Origin: Alphaproteobacteria bacterium
GTDB taxonomy: Bacteria > Pseudomonadota > Alphaproteobacteria > Rhodobacterales > Rhodobacteraceae
Assembly: GCA_030424865.1 (NCBI GenBank)
Contig: JAUHVR010000013.1
Coordinates: forward strand, 80,446-144,445
Direction of reading: 5' to 3'
DNA length: 64,000 nt
The position numbers and the translations under genes are program-made. The notes beneath the pieces are model-generated. The model saw only the letters and a list, made by a program, of their open reading frames with translations. It was not told where the DNA came from and searched no databases. Below are positions 41,451-51,752 of this stretch, in pieces. Within the stretch, counting starts at the first letter, position 1. Every line of letters begins with the position of its first letter.

Positions 41451-42866
41451 TCAGTTGAACCATATGAAATAGGCCAGGAACCCCCGGTCGAAGATATCGA
41501 ACATCGTCTGGGCCGTTTGCGCGGATACGAGCTCGCCCTCTTCGAGGTAGGGGATGACCGCCGCCCCCTGCGCGATCATCACCGGGTCAAAGGTGCGCGG
41601 GTCCTCGAACATGCGCCGCACGTTCAAGCCCTTGCCAAGAAAGCGCCAATGCGCAATCAGCTTGCGGCCTTCCAGCACATCCTCTGCCGTGTCCAGAAAG
41701 GCATGCCATCCCGCAATCACGTCCTTGTTGACACGCATGCGCGGAAAGCGCGGGGTCTGGTCCGGAGAGGGCAGCCATTCGTACTTGTCATCGCTTTCAA
41801 GAAGGATACGTCGCCAGTTTTCGCGGCTCAGCTCGACCATCGTCAGCAGGTGCACCCGGGATTTTGCCATGCGGGCCTTGTCGACGACGGGCCAGTCGAA
41901 ACGATGGATGAAGGCAATCACGTCGGCGATGCCTCCATATTCAAGGAACGTCCACGCGCGGCGAGATTCCTCGCCATGGTTGATGTTCCAATCTTTCCAT
42001 TCCAGGCCTTGCGCAGTGACGTCCCACTGCGCGCGCGTCGGCCGGTTGGGGTCGTTGCGGCTGTAGCGTCTCTCGGCGTCCCAATAGTTTGGCGGTTCGG
42101 GATGTTGCATGATGTACGCCAACGCAGCGTCCGCAGAGCGTCGCAGTTCAGAGGAGTACAGGTCTGTTTCCGGAAACATGAAATGAAAGGTCTCGTCAAA
42201 GGCCTGTTGCCAGTCGTGCGCCAGCAGAAACTCGGTCATTGCCCGTAACAGGTGCGTATACCCGCGCAGCCAGGGGGCATCACTCTGATCGAAGTCGAAC
42301 TTCAGGCCTTTGCGCGGAGGATCCATTTGAGCGACAGCCGAAAACAGGGCGGCGAGACGCTCGTCCGATCTGACATTCCCGTCGCCATTGAAGTCAAGCG
42401 AGACAGAGGCAAGGTCCAGTTGAAAATCAAACGCCTCTGGCCCGATCAGGGCCAGCGTTCCGTCGGCTATCGCCAGATCCTGTGAAAACCTGTCCAGGAT
42501 GTCCCGCAACCCGTCATACGTGACAGGCTGCGGATCGGGGTTTGGCGGCACAGGCACCCTGAGAAACGGCAGGCCAGCCATACCGATCCAGTCACCATGG
42601 GTTTCGGCATTGCCGAGGCCAAAGCCGTACAACCCATTGCCCATCCGTTCGATCGCGTAGAGAAACTGCGCGGTCCCCAGGGCGAACCTGGCGGGTGGGC
42701 CGCCCTCTGTGTCCAGCCAATCCTCGGCCAATTGCATGGCATCCTGGGTGCGGCCCTGTTCGAGCAAGGCTCCAAAGTCCTTTGCAGGATCGGTACGCGC
42801 TGGTCCGGTGACAAGACAGGTCGCCGCCACAACGGCTGCCGCGGTGCGTATGACTTTCAGGTGCAT
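41451..42866 (-). CDS. Secreted protein of unknown function with one EF-hand loop
   Basis: A 471-residue protein: signal peptide MHLKVIRTAAAVVAATCLVT (cleavage near ARTDP), then an alpha-rich region LLEQGRTQDAMQLAEDWLDT like a TPR, and one complete calcium loop DFNGDGNVRSDE near residue 160. The rest is rich in Trp and Arg and I recognise no domain. It may be a periplasmic or surface protein. ATG at 42866 follows GGGAGGGGG. Single gene, divergent from the metallophosphoesterase with 143 bases between. Confidence 0.78.
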   Translation of the reverse strand: MHLKVIRTAAAVVAATCLVTGPARTDPAKDFGALLEQGRTQDAMQLAEDWLDTEGGPPARFALGTAQFLYAIERMGNGLYGFGLGNAETHGDWIGMAGLPFLRVPVPPNPDPQPVTYDGLRDILDRFSQDLAIADGTLALIGPEAFDFQLDLASVSLDFNGDGNVRSDERLAALFSAVAQMDPPRKGLKFDFDQSDAPWLRGYTHLLRAMTEFLLAHDWQQAFDETFHFMFPETDLYSSELRRSADAALAYIMQHPEPPNYWDAERRYSRNDPNRPTRAQWDVTAQGLEWKDWNINHGEESRRAWTFLEYGGIADVIAFIHRFDWPVVDKARMAKSRVHLLTMVELSRENWRRILLESDDKYEWLPSPDQTPRFPRMRVNKDVIAGWHAFLDTAEDVLEGRKLIAHWRFLGKGLNVRRMFEDPRTFDPVMIAQGAAVIPYLEEGELVSAQTAQTMFDIFDRGFLAYFIWFN

Positions 42867-43009
42867 GATATCCCCCTCCCGTGAGATAGGGACCCAGCAT
42901 GCCACACGGGGCCCGGCTGTCATTGATCTGTCGCAAACGGGGCCCAGAGCTCCCCGGCGTTGCAGCGGAGGGACGCGAGTGCGTAAACTACTGCCATGGG
43001 AGTGGTGCG

Positions 43010-43798
43010 ATGCGCATACTGGTATTGTCAGACCTGCACGATGACTTTTGGGCAGCCACCCAAAGGGACCCCTTTGAGGGCATAGAGCCCCTGATTGCCG
43101 GATTGGATCACCTGATCCTGGCCGGGGATGTTTCGAACAAGCCCAAGGTCCGATGGAAACACGCCTTTCAGCGCATCCTGCGCCTGGTGCCGCCCGAACG
43201 TGTGTCGGTCTTTCCGGGAAATCACGATTTCTATGACTTCTGCATCGATGACGAAGACCGGTTGCGGCAGATCGCGGCCTCGTTCGGGGTGGGCTATGTT
43301 CAGAAGGCCCAGATCCATATTGGCCCCGCGCGGTTTCTGTGTGCGACGCTGTGGACGGATCTCGAGCTTGGTCGGGGCCGGGTGATCAACGGTCGTGTCG
43401 CCGCGGAGCGGATGAATGACTTTCGCGCGATCCGGGTCGCTTCGGGCGGGTATCGAAAGTTGCGGCCGTCGGATGTCGTGACGCAGCATCACGACCATCT
43501 GGCCTGGCTGACCGAGGCGCTGGGCCAGCCCTTTGACGGGGACACCTATGTGGTCACCCACCATGCCCCGCATCCCGATGTGCTGACCGAGCGATCCGAG
43601 GGGCTGGACGCGGCCTTTGCCAGTGATCTGCGCGAGGTCATCGCAACCTATCGTCCGAAGGCATGGCTGTTTGGTCACAGCCACAGTGCTATTGACCTGA
43701 CTGTGGGCGCGACAGCCCTGCGAAACGTGTCGCTGGGCTATCCCGACGAAGTCGCGGACCCGGGTGCTCGGATCCGCAAGTTGATTTTCGAGGTTTGA
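43010..43798 (+). CDS. Calcineurin-like metallophosphoesterase
   Basis: A 262-residue two-metal phosphoesterase. Motifs in order: SDLHDDFW (near 7-14), LILAGDVSNK, FPGNHDFYD (GNHD), THHAPH, and GHSHSAIDL (GHxH). The full metal-ligand set is present, so it should be active; the substrate (nucleotide, phosphodiester or protein) is unknown. No partner gene. The 83 bases after it contain nothing I can name. Confidence 0.92.
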   Translation: MRILVLSDLHDDFWAATQRDPFEGIEPLIAGLDHLILAGDVSNKPKVRWKHAFQRILRLVPPERVSVFPGNHDFYDFCIDDEDRLRQIAASFGVGYVQKAQIHIGPARFLCATLWTDLELGRGRVINGRVAAERMNDFRAIRVASGGYRKLRPSDVVTQHHDHLAWLTEALGQPFDGDTYVVTHHAPHPDVLTERSEGLDAAFASDLREVIATYRPKAWLFGHSHSAIDLTVGATALRNVSLGYPDEVADPGARIRKLIFEV

Positions 43799-43881
43799 CA
43801 AATGGTTGGCATCACCCCGTCCGACCTATGTGCAGGTGCCCATCAGAGGGCAGGACTTGGAGCGGACGGAGGTCTGCAACT

Positions 43882-46020
43882 TCATTCCAGCATCAACACA
43901 AGGCTTTGTCGGCCATTGTGATTGTTTGCCCAGCCCCACCCAGATGCACCCGGCTTGGTGGTTTTTTCGCCAAGACGGTACTCGGCCACATTTGATCGTT
44001 TGGGGTTGTGAGGATACCCACTCAGCCATTTGGAATAGCGGAGCGGACTGCCATCGTGCCAGGCCCACGTGGTCGCGCCGTCCTGACCGTTGAACAAGCC
44101 AATGGTTGGTCCGGCCATCCAATTTTGAGAGTCATAGCCATCGGCCCAAAAGAACGGTTCGAACTTGAACAAACTGACCACAAAGCGGTTCACTTCGCGG
44201 CTTTCGATTTTCGCAAGGGAACCGTCTGCCTTGGCGGCCAGTTGCAGCATCTGGGGCTTGGACATTCCGAACCCGGTGCGGACCACCGAATAAAGCCGGT
44301 CTTCGAAAAACCCATAAGTGATCTGCGCCTGAGGCGCTGCCCGGACAAGTTTCAGAACGCGCGGATCGTTTTCGACCAACCCAAGCAAGTCGGGATCGTA
44401 CCGTTTCCCGCTGGGTGAGGCCACGGCATACCACGTTTCCGGGCCGGCCCGTCGCGTGTGCAGGTCAAGGGCGGCCAAGGTGGGGCGATCGATCACGCCA
44501 TCTGCCAGCAAACCGCGATCCGACTGGAACGCGGCCACGGCTGTAAAACTCTTGTCTCCAAGGACGCCGTCGATTTTTCCGGGATCATACCCGAACTCTG
44601 TAAGGATCGACTGGACCGCAAGGCGTTCAGCGCGTGTCAGCCCCGAAAAAGAGACCGAGGCCAAACGCATGCCCCGTTGGACATCTGCCTTGTCATGCTC
44701 GGTCGCCAGCAATCGCATGGCTTGCCGGAACGTCTTGGATTCTCGGGCAAGGGCCTCTTCGGTCCACCTGCTTTTCGGGTGATCGTTGAAGAAATGAGCC
44801 CAGGCGCGAGGGGTGTTGATCCGCCGTGCGGCTTCGTAAGCGCGGTCCGCTTTTGGGTCGAGGGGATCGGCCAGCGGGGTCTCAGAGACGGACGCATTGT
44901 TGCGGGCCAGAGCAGCGAGATCCTCTTCCCTGTCCCGCAATTCTTGCTCGACCTCTGCACGTTTTTCTTCTTCGGCCGCAGCGAGGGCGGCCAGTTGGTC
45001 GCGCTCTGCCAGCGCGGCTGCCGCCTCGGCCGCCAGCTTTTCCGTCTCGGCCTTGGCGCTTGCGGCCTCTTGCATCAATCTCAGGCGCTCGGTTGTGGCG
45101 TCGTCTTGCCCCAGCGCAGCTTGCCGCAGCTGGCGAGCGACGGCCACAAGCGCCTGATTGTCCGACCCTTCGTGGCGGTCCAGAAACCTATCCCACGCAG
45201 CGACATCCCCCTTGTCGCTGGCGATCTGAAAGTCCGCGACGATCGACGACTGGCCTGCAAGAAAGATATCGTGTCCGGGCAATGACCCATAGGTGAATGG
45301 CTCTTGTTGCCCGCCCGTCTTTTCCCGAACCGTGTCCCGGACCTTGCGGAACATCTTTCCAAGTTCAACGCCCGGTTCCTCGATATGTTCCAACAGAGCC
45401 TCTGCGTAGGGGCTGTTACGGCCTGTGCCGTCCAGGGCCAGTGTTCCGGCCCTCGCGGCATAGCCGACCAGGACGCCGCTGCTGGGATCGAACCGTCGCA
45501 AACCGCGACCGATGGATCGGGTTGCAGAGGTGCGCTGCATCTCGGCCACAAACGGGTTGACCCGACAGGCGTCGACCAGCACGATCTTCAATCCCTGCGA
45601 TCCGGACAGCGCACGGGTCACTGTATCCAGACGCAGCGATTCGAATTCAACATCGGCATCCGTGCGAAGTTCGGCATTGACCGGGATCAGGTAGTTCGTG
45701 TTGTCGATCTCGATGCCGTGTCCGGCGAAGTAGACAAGCGCAACATCCGCTCCGCGGGCCCTGTCCGAGAAATCGCGCAGCGCAACCCGCATCTGTCGAA
45801 AGTCTGCGTCCAGCACCACCTCGGTGTCAAAGCCTATGCGCGTCAGCGCTTGCGCCAGGTCGCGGGCGTCATTGCCGGGGTTGGGCAGATGCGCGGCATG
45901 CTCGTACGCCGAGTTGCCGATCAAAAGAGCAACTTTCGTATCCTGCGACGCCGCCGGATGCGCCACCAGGAGAGTCGCGGCAACCGCCACAGCCAGTCTG
46001 CAAAGGCGAGTTAGGGACAA
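43882..46020 (-). CDS. Secreted caspase-like protein with coiled coil, peptidoglycan-binding-like and lectin-like regions (third copy)
   Basis: A 712-residue protein. Signal segment (LCRLAVAVAATLLVAHPAAS), caspase domain with His101 in YFAGHG and Cys152 in LVDACRVN, a long Ala/Glu-rich coiled coil near 300-380, a PG-binding-like repeat (ILTEFGYDPGKIDGVLG, FTAVAAFQSDRG), and a C-terminal lectin-like region with TTWAWHDGSPLRYSKW and GWGWANNHNG. It is diverged from the tandem pair at 5280-8882. TTG at 46020 follows GGAGGG by 6 bases and is my preferred start; ATG at 46071 is the alternative. It lies just after the peptide-binding gene, same strand. Confidence 0.85.
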   Translation of the reverse strand: MSLTRLCRLAVAVAATLLVAHPAASQDTKVALLIGNSAYEHAAHLPNPGNDARDLAQALTRIGFDTEVVLDADFRQMRVALRDFSDRARGADVALVYFAGHGIEIDNTNYLIPVNAELRTDADVEFESLRLDTVTRALSGSQGLKIVLVDACRVNPFVAEMQRTSATRSIGRGLRRFDPSSGVLVGYAARAGTLALDGTGRNSPYAEALLEHIEEPGVELGKMFRKVRDTVREKTGGQQEPFTYGSLPGHDIFLAGQSSIVADFQIASDKGDVAAWDRFLDRHEGSDNQALVAVARQLRQAALGQDDATTERLRLMQEAASAKAETEKLAAEAAAALAERDQLAALAAAEEEKRAEVEQELRDREEDLAALARNNASVSETPLADPLDPKADRAYEAARRINTPRAWAHFFNDHPKSRWTEEALARESKTFRQAMRLLATEHDKADVQRGMRLASVSFSGLTRAERLAVQSILTEFGYDPGKIDGVLGDKSFTAVAAFQSDRGLLADGVIDRPTLAALDLHTRRAGPETWYAVASPSGKRYDPDLLGLVENDPRVLKLVRAAPQAQITYGFFEDRLYSVVRTGFGMSKPQMLQLAAKADGSLAKIESREVNRFVVSLFKFEPFFWADGYDSQNWMAGPTIGLFNGQDGATTWAWHDGSPLRYSKWLSGYPHNPKRSNVAEYRLGEKTTKPGASGWGWANNHNGRQSLVLMLE

Positions 46021-46075
46021 TGCTGGCCCTCCGGCAAGTCTGTCCGCCGCGCCAAAGGGCGCGGCGGACACTGGA

Positions 46076-47551
46076 TTACTCCCACATGACCTCGGTCAGC
46101 GGGTTGCCCTGTGTCGGCTGGTTGGTCCAGAGCCCTTTCAGCCGCGCGTCGGCGACCACCGGATAGGCCAGCTGGAACAGGTAGCCGTTCACATAGTCCT
46201 CGCTGATCATGATCTGAGCCTTGGTCAGCAACTCGGTCCGCGCGGCGGCATCGTTGGTGGCGGTCAGGGTCTCGATCAGCGCCTGGAACTCGGCATTGTC
46301 ATACTGGAAGTAGTATTCAGGCCGGGCGTAGATCCCGATGTCGAAGGGCTCGGTATGGCTGACGATGGTCAGGCCATAGTCCTTGCCGCGGAACACTTCC
46401 TCCAGCCATTGCGCCCACTCGAGGTTGCTGATCTCGGTCTGGATGCCAACCGCGCGCAATTGGGCGGCGATGATCTCGCCTCCACGGCGGGCATAGCTGG
46501 GCGGTGGCAGTTTCAGCGTGGTGGTAAAGCCATCTGCAAAGCCCGCTTCGGCCAGCAGGGCCTTGGCCTTGTCAGGGTCGTATGTCGAGTTCCCGGTCAG
46601 ATCGATGTAGTCGGGGTTATGGGGCGCGAAATGCGTGCCGATCGGGGTGCCAACGCCGAACATCGCCCCGTCGATGATTTCCTGCCGGTTGATGGCGTGG
46701 GCAATCGCCTGACGGACCTTCACATTGTCCAGCGGAGGCATCTTGTTGTTGGTCGACAGGATCGTCTCGCCTTCGGTCGAGCCGACCATGACGGAAAAGC
46801 GTGGATCGGCCTCGAACAGAGGCAGGTTTTCCGGCGCCGGGAAGCCCGCAAAGGCGTCGATGTCCTGCGCCATCATCGCGGCAAAGGCGGCAGTCGGGTC
46901 CGAGATGAACTTGAAGGTTGCCGCGTCCAGAATGGCGGGTGTGCCCCAGTAGGCGTCGTTCTTTACCAGCTCGATGCGGTCGCCTTCGACCCAGTTTGCG
47001 AACTTGAAGGCCCCCGTGCCGATCGGGGTCTGCTTGATGCCCTCGATCGATTCAGGTGCCACGATCACCGCGTCCCCCCAGGCCATGTTGAACAGGAAGT
47101 TGCCGTTGGCCTGCGACAGTGTGACCTGCACGGTCAGCGGGTCGACCACGGTCACGTCCGCGATGCCCGCAAAAAGCGCCTTTTGCGCATTCGCGCTGTC
47201 TTCGGCGCGGGCGCGGTCGAGGCTGAATTTCACATCCTCGGCGTCCATCGCGGTGCCGTCGTGAAAGGTCACGCCCTCGTTCAGCATGAAGGTGTAGGTC
47301 AGGCCGTCGTCGCTGATCGTCCAGCTTTTGGCCAGCGCGGGCACCACGGCGCCGGTGCTGGTGAAACGGGTCAAACCTTCGAAAACATTGGTGTAAAGCA
47401 CGCTGTCGATGGCGCCGGCGGCGGCGCTGGTCGGGTCAAGGTGCGGCGGCTCAAGCTGAATCGCGACGGTGACGTCGCTTTGCTGGGCCTGGGCCGAGAC
47501 GGCAAGCGCCACAAGCGCCGTGGCCGCGGCAAGGCTGCGGATGGATTTCAT
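46076..47551 (-). CDS. Family 5 extracellular solute-binding protein (peptide/nickel type)
   Basis: A 491-residue periplasmic binding protein: signal peptide MKSIRSLAAATALVALAVSA, then LEPPHLDPTSAAAGAI, FEGLTRFTSTG, SWTISDDGLTYTF, and GVTFHDGTAMDAEDVKFSLD, the usual start of DppA/OppA-type proteins. It would deliver peptides or similar ligands to an ABC permease, but no permease or ATPase of that type is adjacent; they must be elsewhere. AGGAGGACG precedes the ATG. It may be co-transcribed with the caspase-like gene. Confidence 0.92.
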   Translation of the reverse strand: MKSIRSLAAATALVALAVSAQAQQSDVTVAIQLEPPHLDPTSAAAGAIDSVLYTNVFEGLTRFTSTGAVVPALAKSWTISDDGLTYTFMLNEGVTFHDGTAMDAEDVKFSLDRARAEDSANAQKALFAGIADVTVVDPLTVQVTLSQANGNFLFNMAWGDAVIVAPESIEGIKQTPIGTGAFKFANWVEGDRIELVKNDAYWGTPAILDAATFKFISDPTAAFAAMMAQDIDAFAGFPAPENLPLFEADPRFSVMVGSTEGETILSTNNKMPPLDNVKVRQAIAHAINRQEIIDGAMFGVGTPIGTHFAPHNPDYIDLTGNSTYDPDKAKALLAEAGFADGFTTTLKLPPPSYARRGGEIIAAQLRAVGIQTEISNLEWAQWLEEVFRGKDYGLTIVSHTEPFDIGIYARPEYYFQYDNAEFQALIETLTATNDAAARTELLTKAQIMISEDYVNGYLFQLAYPVVADARLKGLWTNQPTQGNPLTEVMWE

Positions 47552-47718
47552 AAAAAACGTCCTCCTGTTGGATGAGCCGGATCACGTGTCCGACTCTTAT
47601 GGCCCGAGTGTTCCCGCAAACACGCCGTCAATCAAGTTTCGCGGCGCGGATCGGCTGTGGAATAATCTTGCGCGGGGTGGTATCGGCGCGGCGGAAGACC
47701 TTGGAAAGACCCTGACGT

Positions 47719-48552
47719 ATGAGCGCCACTGCACGCAAGACCGCCCCGCTGCCCGACGATATCCGGGCCCGCAAAGGGGGCGCTCCGCTTGTCTCCCTGA
47801 CCGCCTACACCACCCCCATGGCCCAGATGATGGACGCGCATTGCGACTTTGTCCTGGTGGGTGACAGCGTCGGCATGGTGCTGCACGGGCTGCCTTCGAC
47901 CCTTGGCGTGACGATGGAGATGATGATCCTGCACGGCAAGGCGGTGGCGCGGGGACTGAAACAGGCGATGCTGGTCGTGGACATGCCCTTTGGCAGCTAC
48001 GAAGAGGGCCCCGAACAGGCCTTTCGAAACGCCGCGCGGCTGATGGCCGAAACCGGGGCGGCAGCGGTCAAGCTGGAAGGTGGCGTGACTATGGCTGACA
48101 CCATCGCCTTTCTGGTGGCGCGCGGCGTGCCTGTGATGGCGCACATCGGCCTGACGCCGCAGTCGATCAACACGCTGGGCGGCTACAAGGTGCAGGGCCG
48201 TGGCGCGGCGGGTGAGGCGTTGATGGCCGATGCACGGGCTGTGGCGCAGGCCGGGGCCTTTGCCGTTGTGCTGGAAAAGGTGCCAGAGGCGCTGGCGGAT
48301 CGGATTACCGGCGAGATCGAGATCCCGACCATCGGGATTGGTGCTTCGGCGGGCTGCGACGGGCAGATCCTTGTGGTCGACGACATGCTGGGTCTGTTCA
48401 CCGCCTTCAAGGCCAAGTTCGTCAAGCGCTATGCAACGCTGGGCGAACAGGCCGAGGCCGCGATCGCCGACTATGCTGCCGAGGTGCGCGCCCGCAGCTT
48501 CCCTGCGCCCGAACATGTCTTTGCCGATGTCGCGCCAGAGGCCACGTCATGA
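47719..48552 (+). CDS. panB: 3-Methyl-2-oxobutanoate hydroxymethyltransferase
   Basis: A 277-residue enzyme of pantothenate synthesis: adds a hydroxymethyl group from methylene-tetrahydrofolate to 2-oxoisovalerate, giving ketopantoate. Seen: [42 protein letters not shown] and [10 protein letters not shown], with metal-binding Asp in VVDMPFGSY. Length is typical. It overlaps panC by 4 bases (ATGA), so translation is coupled. Confidence 0.97.
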   Translation: MSATARKTAPLPDDIRARKGGAPLVSLTAYTTPMAQMMDAHCDFVLVGDSVGMVLHGLPSTLGVTMEMMILHGKAVARGLKQAMLVVDMPFGSYEEGPEQAFRNAARLMAETGAAAVKLEGGVTMADTIAFLVARGVPVMAHIGLTPQSINTLGGYKVQGRGAAGEALMADARAVAQAGAFAVVLEKVPEALADRITGEIEIPTIGIGASAGCDGQILVVDDMLGLFTAFKAKFVKRYATLGEQAEAAIADYAAEVRARSFPAPEHVFADVAPEATS

Positions 48553-49391
48553 ACGTGCCCATCGTCCGTGACTTGGCCGGGCTGCGCGCGCTGACCCGCA
48601 CATGGCAGCGCGCCGGAGAGGTGATCGGCGTTGTTCCCACGATGGGCGCCCTGCATGCAGGTCACCTCAGCCTGGTCGAGGCCGCCAAGGCCCGCGCCGA
48701 CCGGGTGATCGTGACGATCTTTGTGAACCCCAAACAGTTCAACAACCCCGAGGATCTGGCGAACTACCCAAGGACCGAGGATGAAGACGCCCGCAAGCTT
48801 GCGCCCTATGGCGTTGACGCGGTCTGGGTCCCGGATGGGGACACGATGTATCCGGGCGGCTTTGCGACAACGGTCGCCGTGTCCGGCCTGACCGAGGTCA
48901 TGGACGGCGTGCACCGGCCCGGGCATTTCGAAGGCGTGGCCACCGTGGTGGCCAAGCTGTTCCTGCAGAGCCAGGCCGATCTGGCGTTCTTTGGCGAAAA
49001 GGACTTTCAGCAGCTGCAGGTCGTGCGCCGGATGGCGGCGGATCTAAACATCCCGATCGAGGTCATCGGCTGCCCCACCGTTCGCGAAAGCGATGGTTTG
49101 GCCATGAGCTCGCGCAACCTGCTGTTGCATGAACAGGCGCGGGCCGCAGCGCCCGCTCTGCATGAGCAGATGCAGAAGATGGCCGAGGGCATCCGCCAGG
49201 GCAAACCGATTGCCACGCTTGAGGCGCAGGCACGCGCGCAGCTGGAAGCCGTTGGCTTTGGCCCGGTCGAATACCTCGACCTGCGAAGCGTTGACGATCT
49301 GGCGCGGCTCGAAACCGCCGATCGGCCTGCGCGGCTCTTTGCGGCGGCGCATCTGGGCGGCGTGCGCCTGATCGACAACATCGCGGTCTGA
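48549..49391 (+). CDS. panC: Pantoate--beta-alanine ligase (pantothenate synthetase)
   Basis: A 280-residue enzyme that joins pantoate and beta-alanine with ATP. Seen: [15 protein letters not shown] (HIGH-like), [24 protein letters not shown] and SSRNLLL, all of the canonical order. It starts within the panB stop (ATGA). No panD in the window. Ends 63 bases before the MFS gene. Confidence 0.97.
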   Translation: MNVPIVRDLAGLRALTRTWQRAGEVIGVVPTMGALHAGHLSLVEAAKARADRVIVTIFVNPKQFNNPEDLANYPRTEDEDARKLAPYGVDAVWVPDGDTMYPGGFATTVAVSGLTEVMDGVHRPGHFEGVATVVAKLFLQSQADLAFFGEKDFQQLQVVRRMAADLNIPIEVIGCPTVRESDGLAMSSRNLLLHEQARAAAPALHEQMQKMAEGIRQGKPIATLEAQARAQLEAVGFGPVEYLDLRSVDDLARLETADRPARLFAAAHLGGVRLIDNIAV

Positions 49392-49454
49392 ACGCGAATT
49401 CTCTTGCCCGCTCATGCGCTTCCATGCCTGATGCGGTGAAACGGAGACGCGCTT

Positions 49455-50603
49455 ATGCCCAACCGCTGGTTCATCCTGTTCGTGCTGTTCTTTGCACGTG
49501 TGACCATGGCTTTTCAGTTCCAGTCGGTGGCGGCCCTGTCGCCGTTGATCGCTGACACCTATGGCCTGAGTCTTGCGGACATCGGCCTGCTGATCGGGCT
49601 TTACTTCGCGCCGGGTGTGCTGGTCGCGCTGCCGGGTGGGGTGATCGCCGCGCGGTTCGGGGAAAAACGCGTGATCGGGTGGGCGATGGGCCTGATGGCG
49701 CTGGGCGCGCTGGTGGTGATGCTGGGCACGACCTGGGAGGTCTACGTGGTCGGACGCATCCTTGCCAGTGTCGGCGGGGTGATCATCAACATCGTCCTGA
49801 CCAAGCTGCTGGTCGATTGGTTCGCAGGGCGCGAGATCTCGACCGCCATGGCGATCTTCATCAACTCTTGGCCCATCGGGATCGCACTTGCCCTGGTCAC
49901 CTTGCCGACGCTGGCAGCGGTCGGAGGCCTGTTGGCCGCGAACCTTGCCGTGCTGGCCATCATCCTTGTGGGTGGTGTCCTGTTCCTGGCCTTTTACGTT
50001 GTGCCCGAGGGTGCGGCCCAGGGGGCGACGAGCATTCAGGCGGTCAGCCTGCCGCTTTATGCCCTCAGCCTCGCCAGCCTGATCTGGGCGCTCTACAATA
50101 CCGCGCTGGCCATGGTGTTCAGCTTTGGCCCGGCGTTGCTGACCGAAAAAGGGTGGAGCCTGACGGCTGCGGGCAGCGTGACCAGCGTTTTCATGATCGT
50201 TCTGTCGCTGGTTCTGCCGGTCGGAGGCATCATCGCCGACAAGACAGGACGGCGTGATCTGGTCATCGTGGCCAGTCTGCTGGGGTTCGCGGTTCTGATC
50301 CCTTCGGTCGCCGTGCTGCCGGGATATGGCATCTTTGCAATCTTCGTTGTGGTCGGGGCGATCTTTGCGCTTGGCGCGGGGCCCATCATGACGATGCCCT
50401 CGGCGATCCTGCCACCCGAGGCGCGGACCTTCGGGATGGGGGTGTTCTTTACGATATACTACGCCGTGATGATGATCGCCCCGCGCATTGCGGGCGGCGT
50501 GGCAGACGCCACCGGCAGCACGCTGTCGGCTTTCCTGATCGGCGCGGGCCTCTGCGCGATCTGCGTGCCCATGGTCTGGGCCTTCCGGCGCGCCGAAGGT
50601 TAG
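49455..50603 (+). CDS. MFS transporter (CynX/NimT-like)
   Basis: A 382-residue transporter with about 12 hydrophobic segments and an MFS signature after segment 2 (GVIAARFGEKRVIGWAMGLM split near 60-80). It resembles the small-anion/cyanate-type group of MFS, which are usually importers. Substrate unknown. It may be read through from panC but has a 63-base gap. The next gene is a LysR regulator 252 bases on, a possible partner. Confidence 0.86.
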   Translation: MPNRWFILFVLFFARVTMAFQFQSVAALSPLIADTYGLSLADIGLLIGLYFAPGVLVALPGGVIAARFGEKRVIGWAMGLMALGALVVMLGTTWEVYVVGRILASVGGVIINIVLTKLLVDWFAGREISTAMAIFINSWPIGIALALVTLPTLAAVGGLLAANLAVLAIILVGGVLFLAFYVVPEGAAQGATSIQAVSLPLYALSLASLIWALYNTALAMVFSFGPALLTEKGWSLTAAGSVTSVFMIVLSLVLPVGGIIADKTGRRDLVIVASLLGFAVLIPSVAVLPGYGIFAIFVVVGAIFALGAGPIMTMPSAILPPEARTFGMGVFFTIYYAVMMIAPRIAGGVADATGSTLSAFLIGAGLCAICVPMVWAFRRAEG

Positions 50604-50637
50604 GGCGCCCGCCGGTGACCTGGCAAGGCGTGACCTG

Positions 50638-50766
50638 TCAACTGCGCCGGGTCAGCGGGATCGCCACGTTTTCCAGATAAAAGATCGCGTCGCGGTTGGC
50701 GGCATCAGCGATGGTCAGGCTGCGCGGGCTTTTGCGACGTTGCTCGGGTCTGTGACCATTTGCTTT
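50638..50766 (-). other. Open 42-codon remnant without a start codon
   Basis: Minus-strand frame 50766-50638 reads 42 residues with a natural end, including AANRDAIFYLENVAIPLTRR, but has no ATG and begins directly after a stop. It looks like the 3' end of a lost gene rather than a functional ORF. The rest of 50604-50855 shows no gene. Confidence 0.25.
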
Positions 50767-50855
50767 TCACCGGATGTCGGCATTCGTTGGAAAAGGAAGA
50801 TACTCGTTGCTCCAGTGAAACAAAATGCTAGCATGAGGTACATTTCGGATCACAT

Positions 50856-51752
50856 GTGGAACGAGTTTTGGATTGGAGCGACCTGAAGCTGTACCTGTCC
50901 TTTGTGCGGTCGGGCAGCCTACGGGCGGCGGCCGAGGCGGCCAACACCAGCCATGCCACGGTGTCGCGGCGCATGGCGCATCTGTCGGACCGGGCGGGGG
51001 CACAACTGTTCTTTCGTTCAGGCGGCAAGCTGCAGCTGACCGAGTCCGGGCAGGCGCTTCTGGAAACCGCGCGGCGGGTCGAAGACGAGATCGCGCAGCT
51101 CGAGCGTCGCAGCTTTGGTCGCGACCGCCGGTTGCAGGGGCCATTGGTGATCACCACGGTGGATGCGCTGGCGGTGACGCCCTTCCTTCGGCTGATCGGA
51201 GAATTCTGCACGGCCTATCCCGACATCGACCTGAAGCTGATGACGACGATGTCGCTGGCTGATCTGGACCGGCGCGAGGCGGACATCGCCTTGAGATTTG
51301 GCGCGACGCCAGACGATCATCTGGTGGGCCGCAAGCTGATGCCGACCGCCCGGGCGGTCTATGCGGCGCCAGACTATGCGCGGCGGTTGGGCGACGGGGC
51401 CGGGTGGATCAGCTTCTCTCCACCCGGATCGCGAGAGGCCTGGAAGGCCTCGACGCCGTTCCCGGATGTGCCGACCGTGCTGCGCTCGACCGACATGCGG
51501 ACGCAACAGGCCGCCTGTCGGGCAGGGCTGGGGCTGGTGATGCTGCCGTGTTTCCAGTGTGATCCGGACCCGGATCTGGTGCGGATCAGCGAGCCGCAGT
51601 TCAGCGCACGGCAGGACATGTGGTTGCTGCGCCATGCCGATGCGCGCGACAACGCCCGCGTGCGGGCGATTGTCCGCTTCCTGTCCGAGGCGATGCCCCG
51701 CCTCGCCCCGCTGTTTCGGGGCGAAACGGCATCAACCTGGATCCCTGACTAG
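50856..51752 (+). CDS. LysR-family transcriptional regulator
   Basis: A 298-residue LysR regulator. N-terminal [23 protein letters not shown], then [15 protein letters not shown]; the C-terminal part is the LysR substrate-binding fold ([17 protein letters not shown], then DIALRFGA). GTG at 50856 or TTG at 50868 could start; the GTG includes all the homology. It converges with the ABC ATPase at 51749 with a 4-base overlap of stops. Target genes are not clear; the upstream MFS gene is a candidate. Confidence 0.9.
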   Translation: MERVLDWSDLKLYLSFVRSGSLRAAAEAANTSHATVSRRMAHLSDRAGAQLFFRSGGKLQLTESGQALLETARRVEDEIAQLERRSFGRDRRLQGPLVITTVDALAVTPFLRLIGEFCTAYPDIDLKLMTTMSLADLDRREADIALRFGATPDDHLVGRKLMPTARAVYAAPDYARRLGDGAGWISFSPPGSREAWKASTPFPDVPTVLRSTDMRTQQAACRAGLGLVMLPCFQCDPDPDLVRISEPQFSARQDMWLLRHADARDNARVRAIVRFLSEAMPRLAPLFRGETASTWIPD

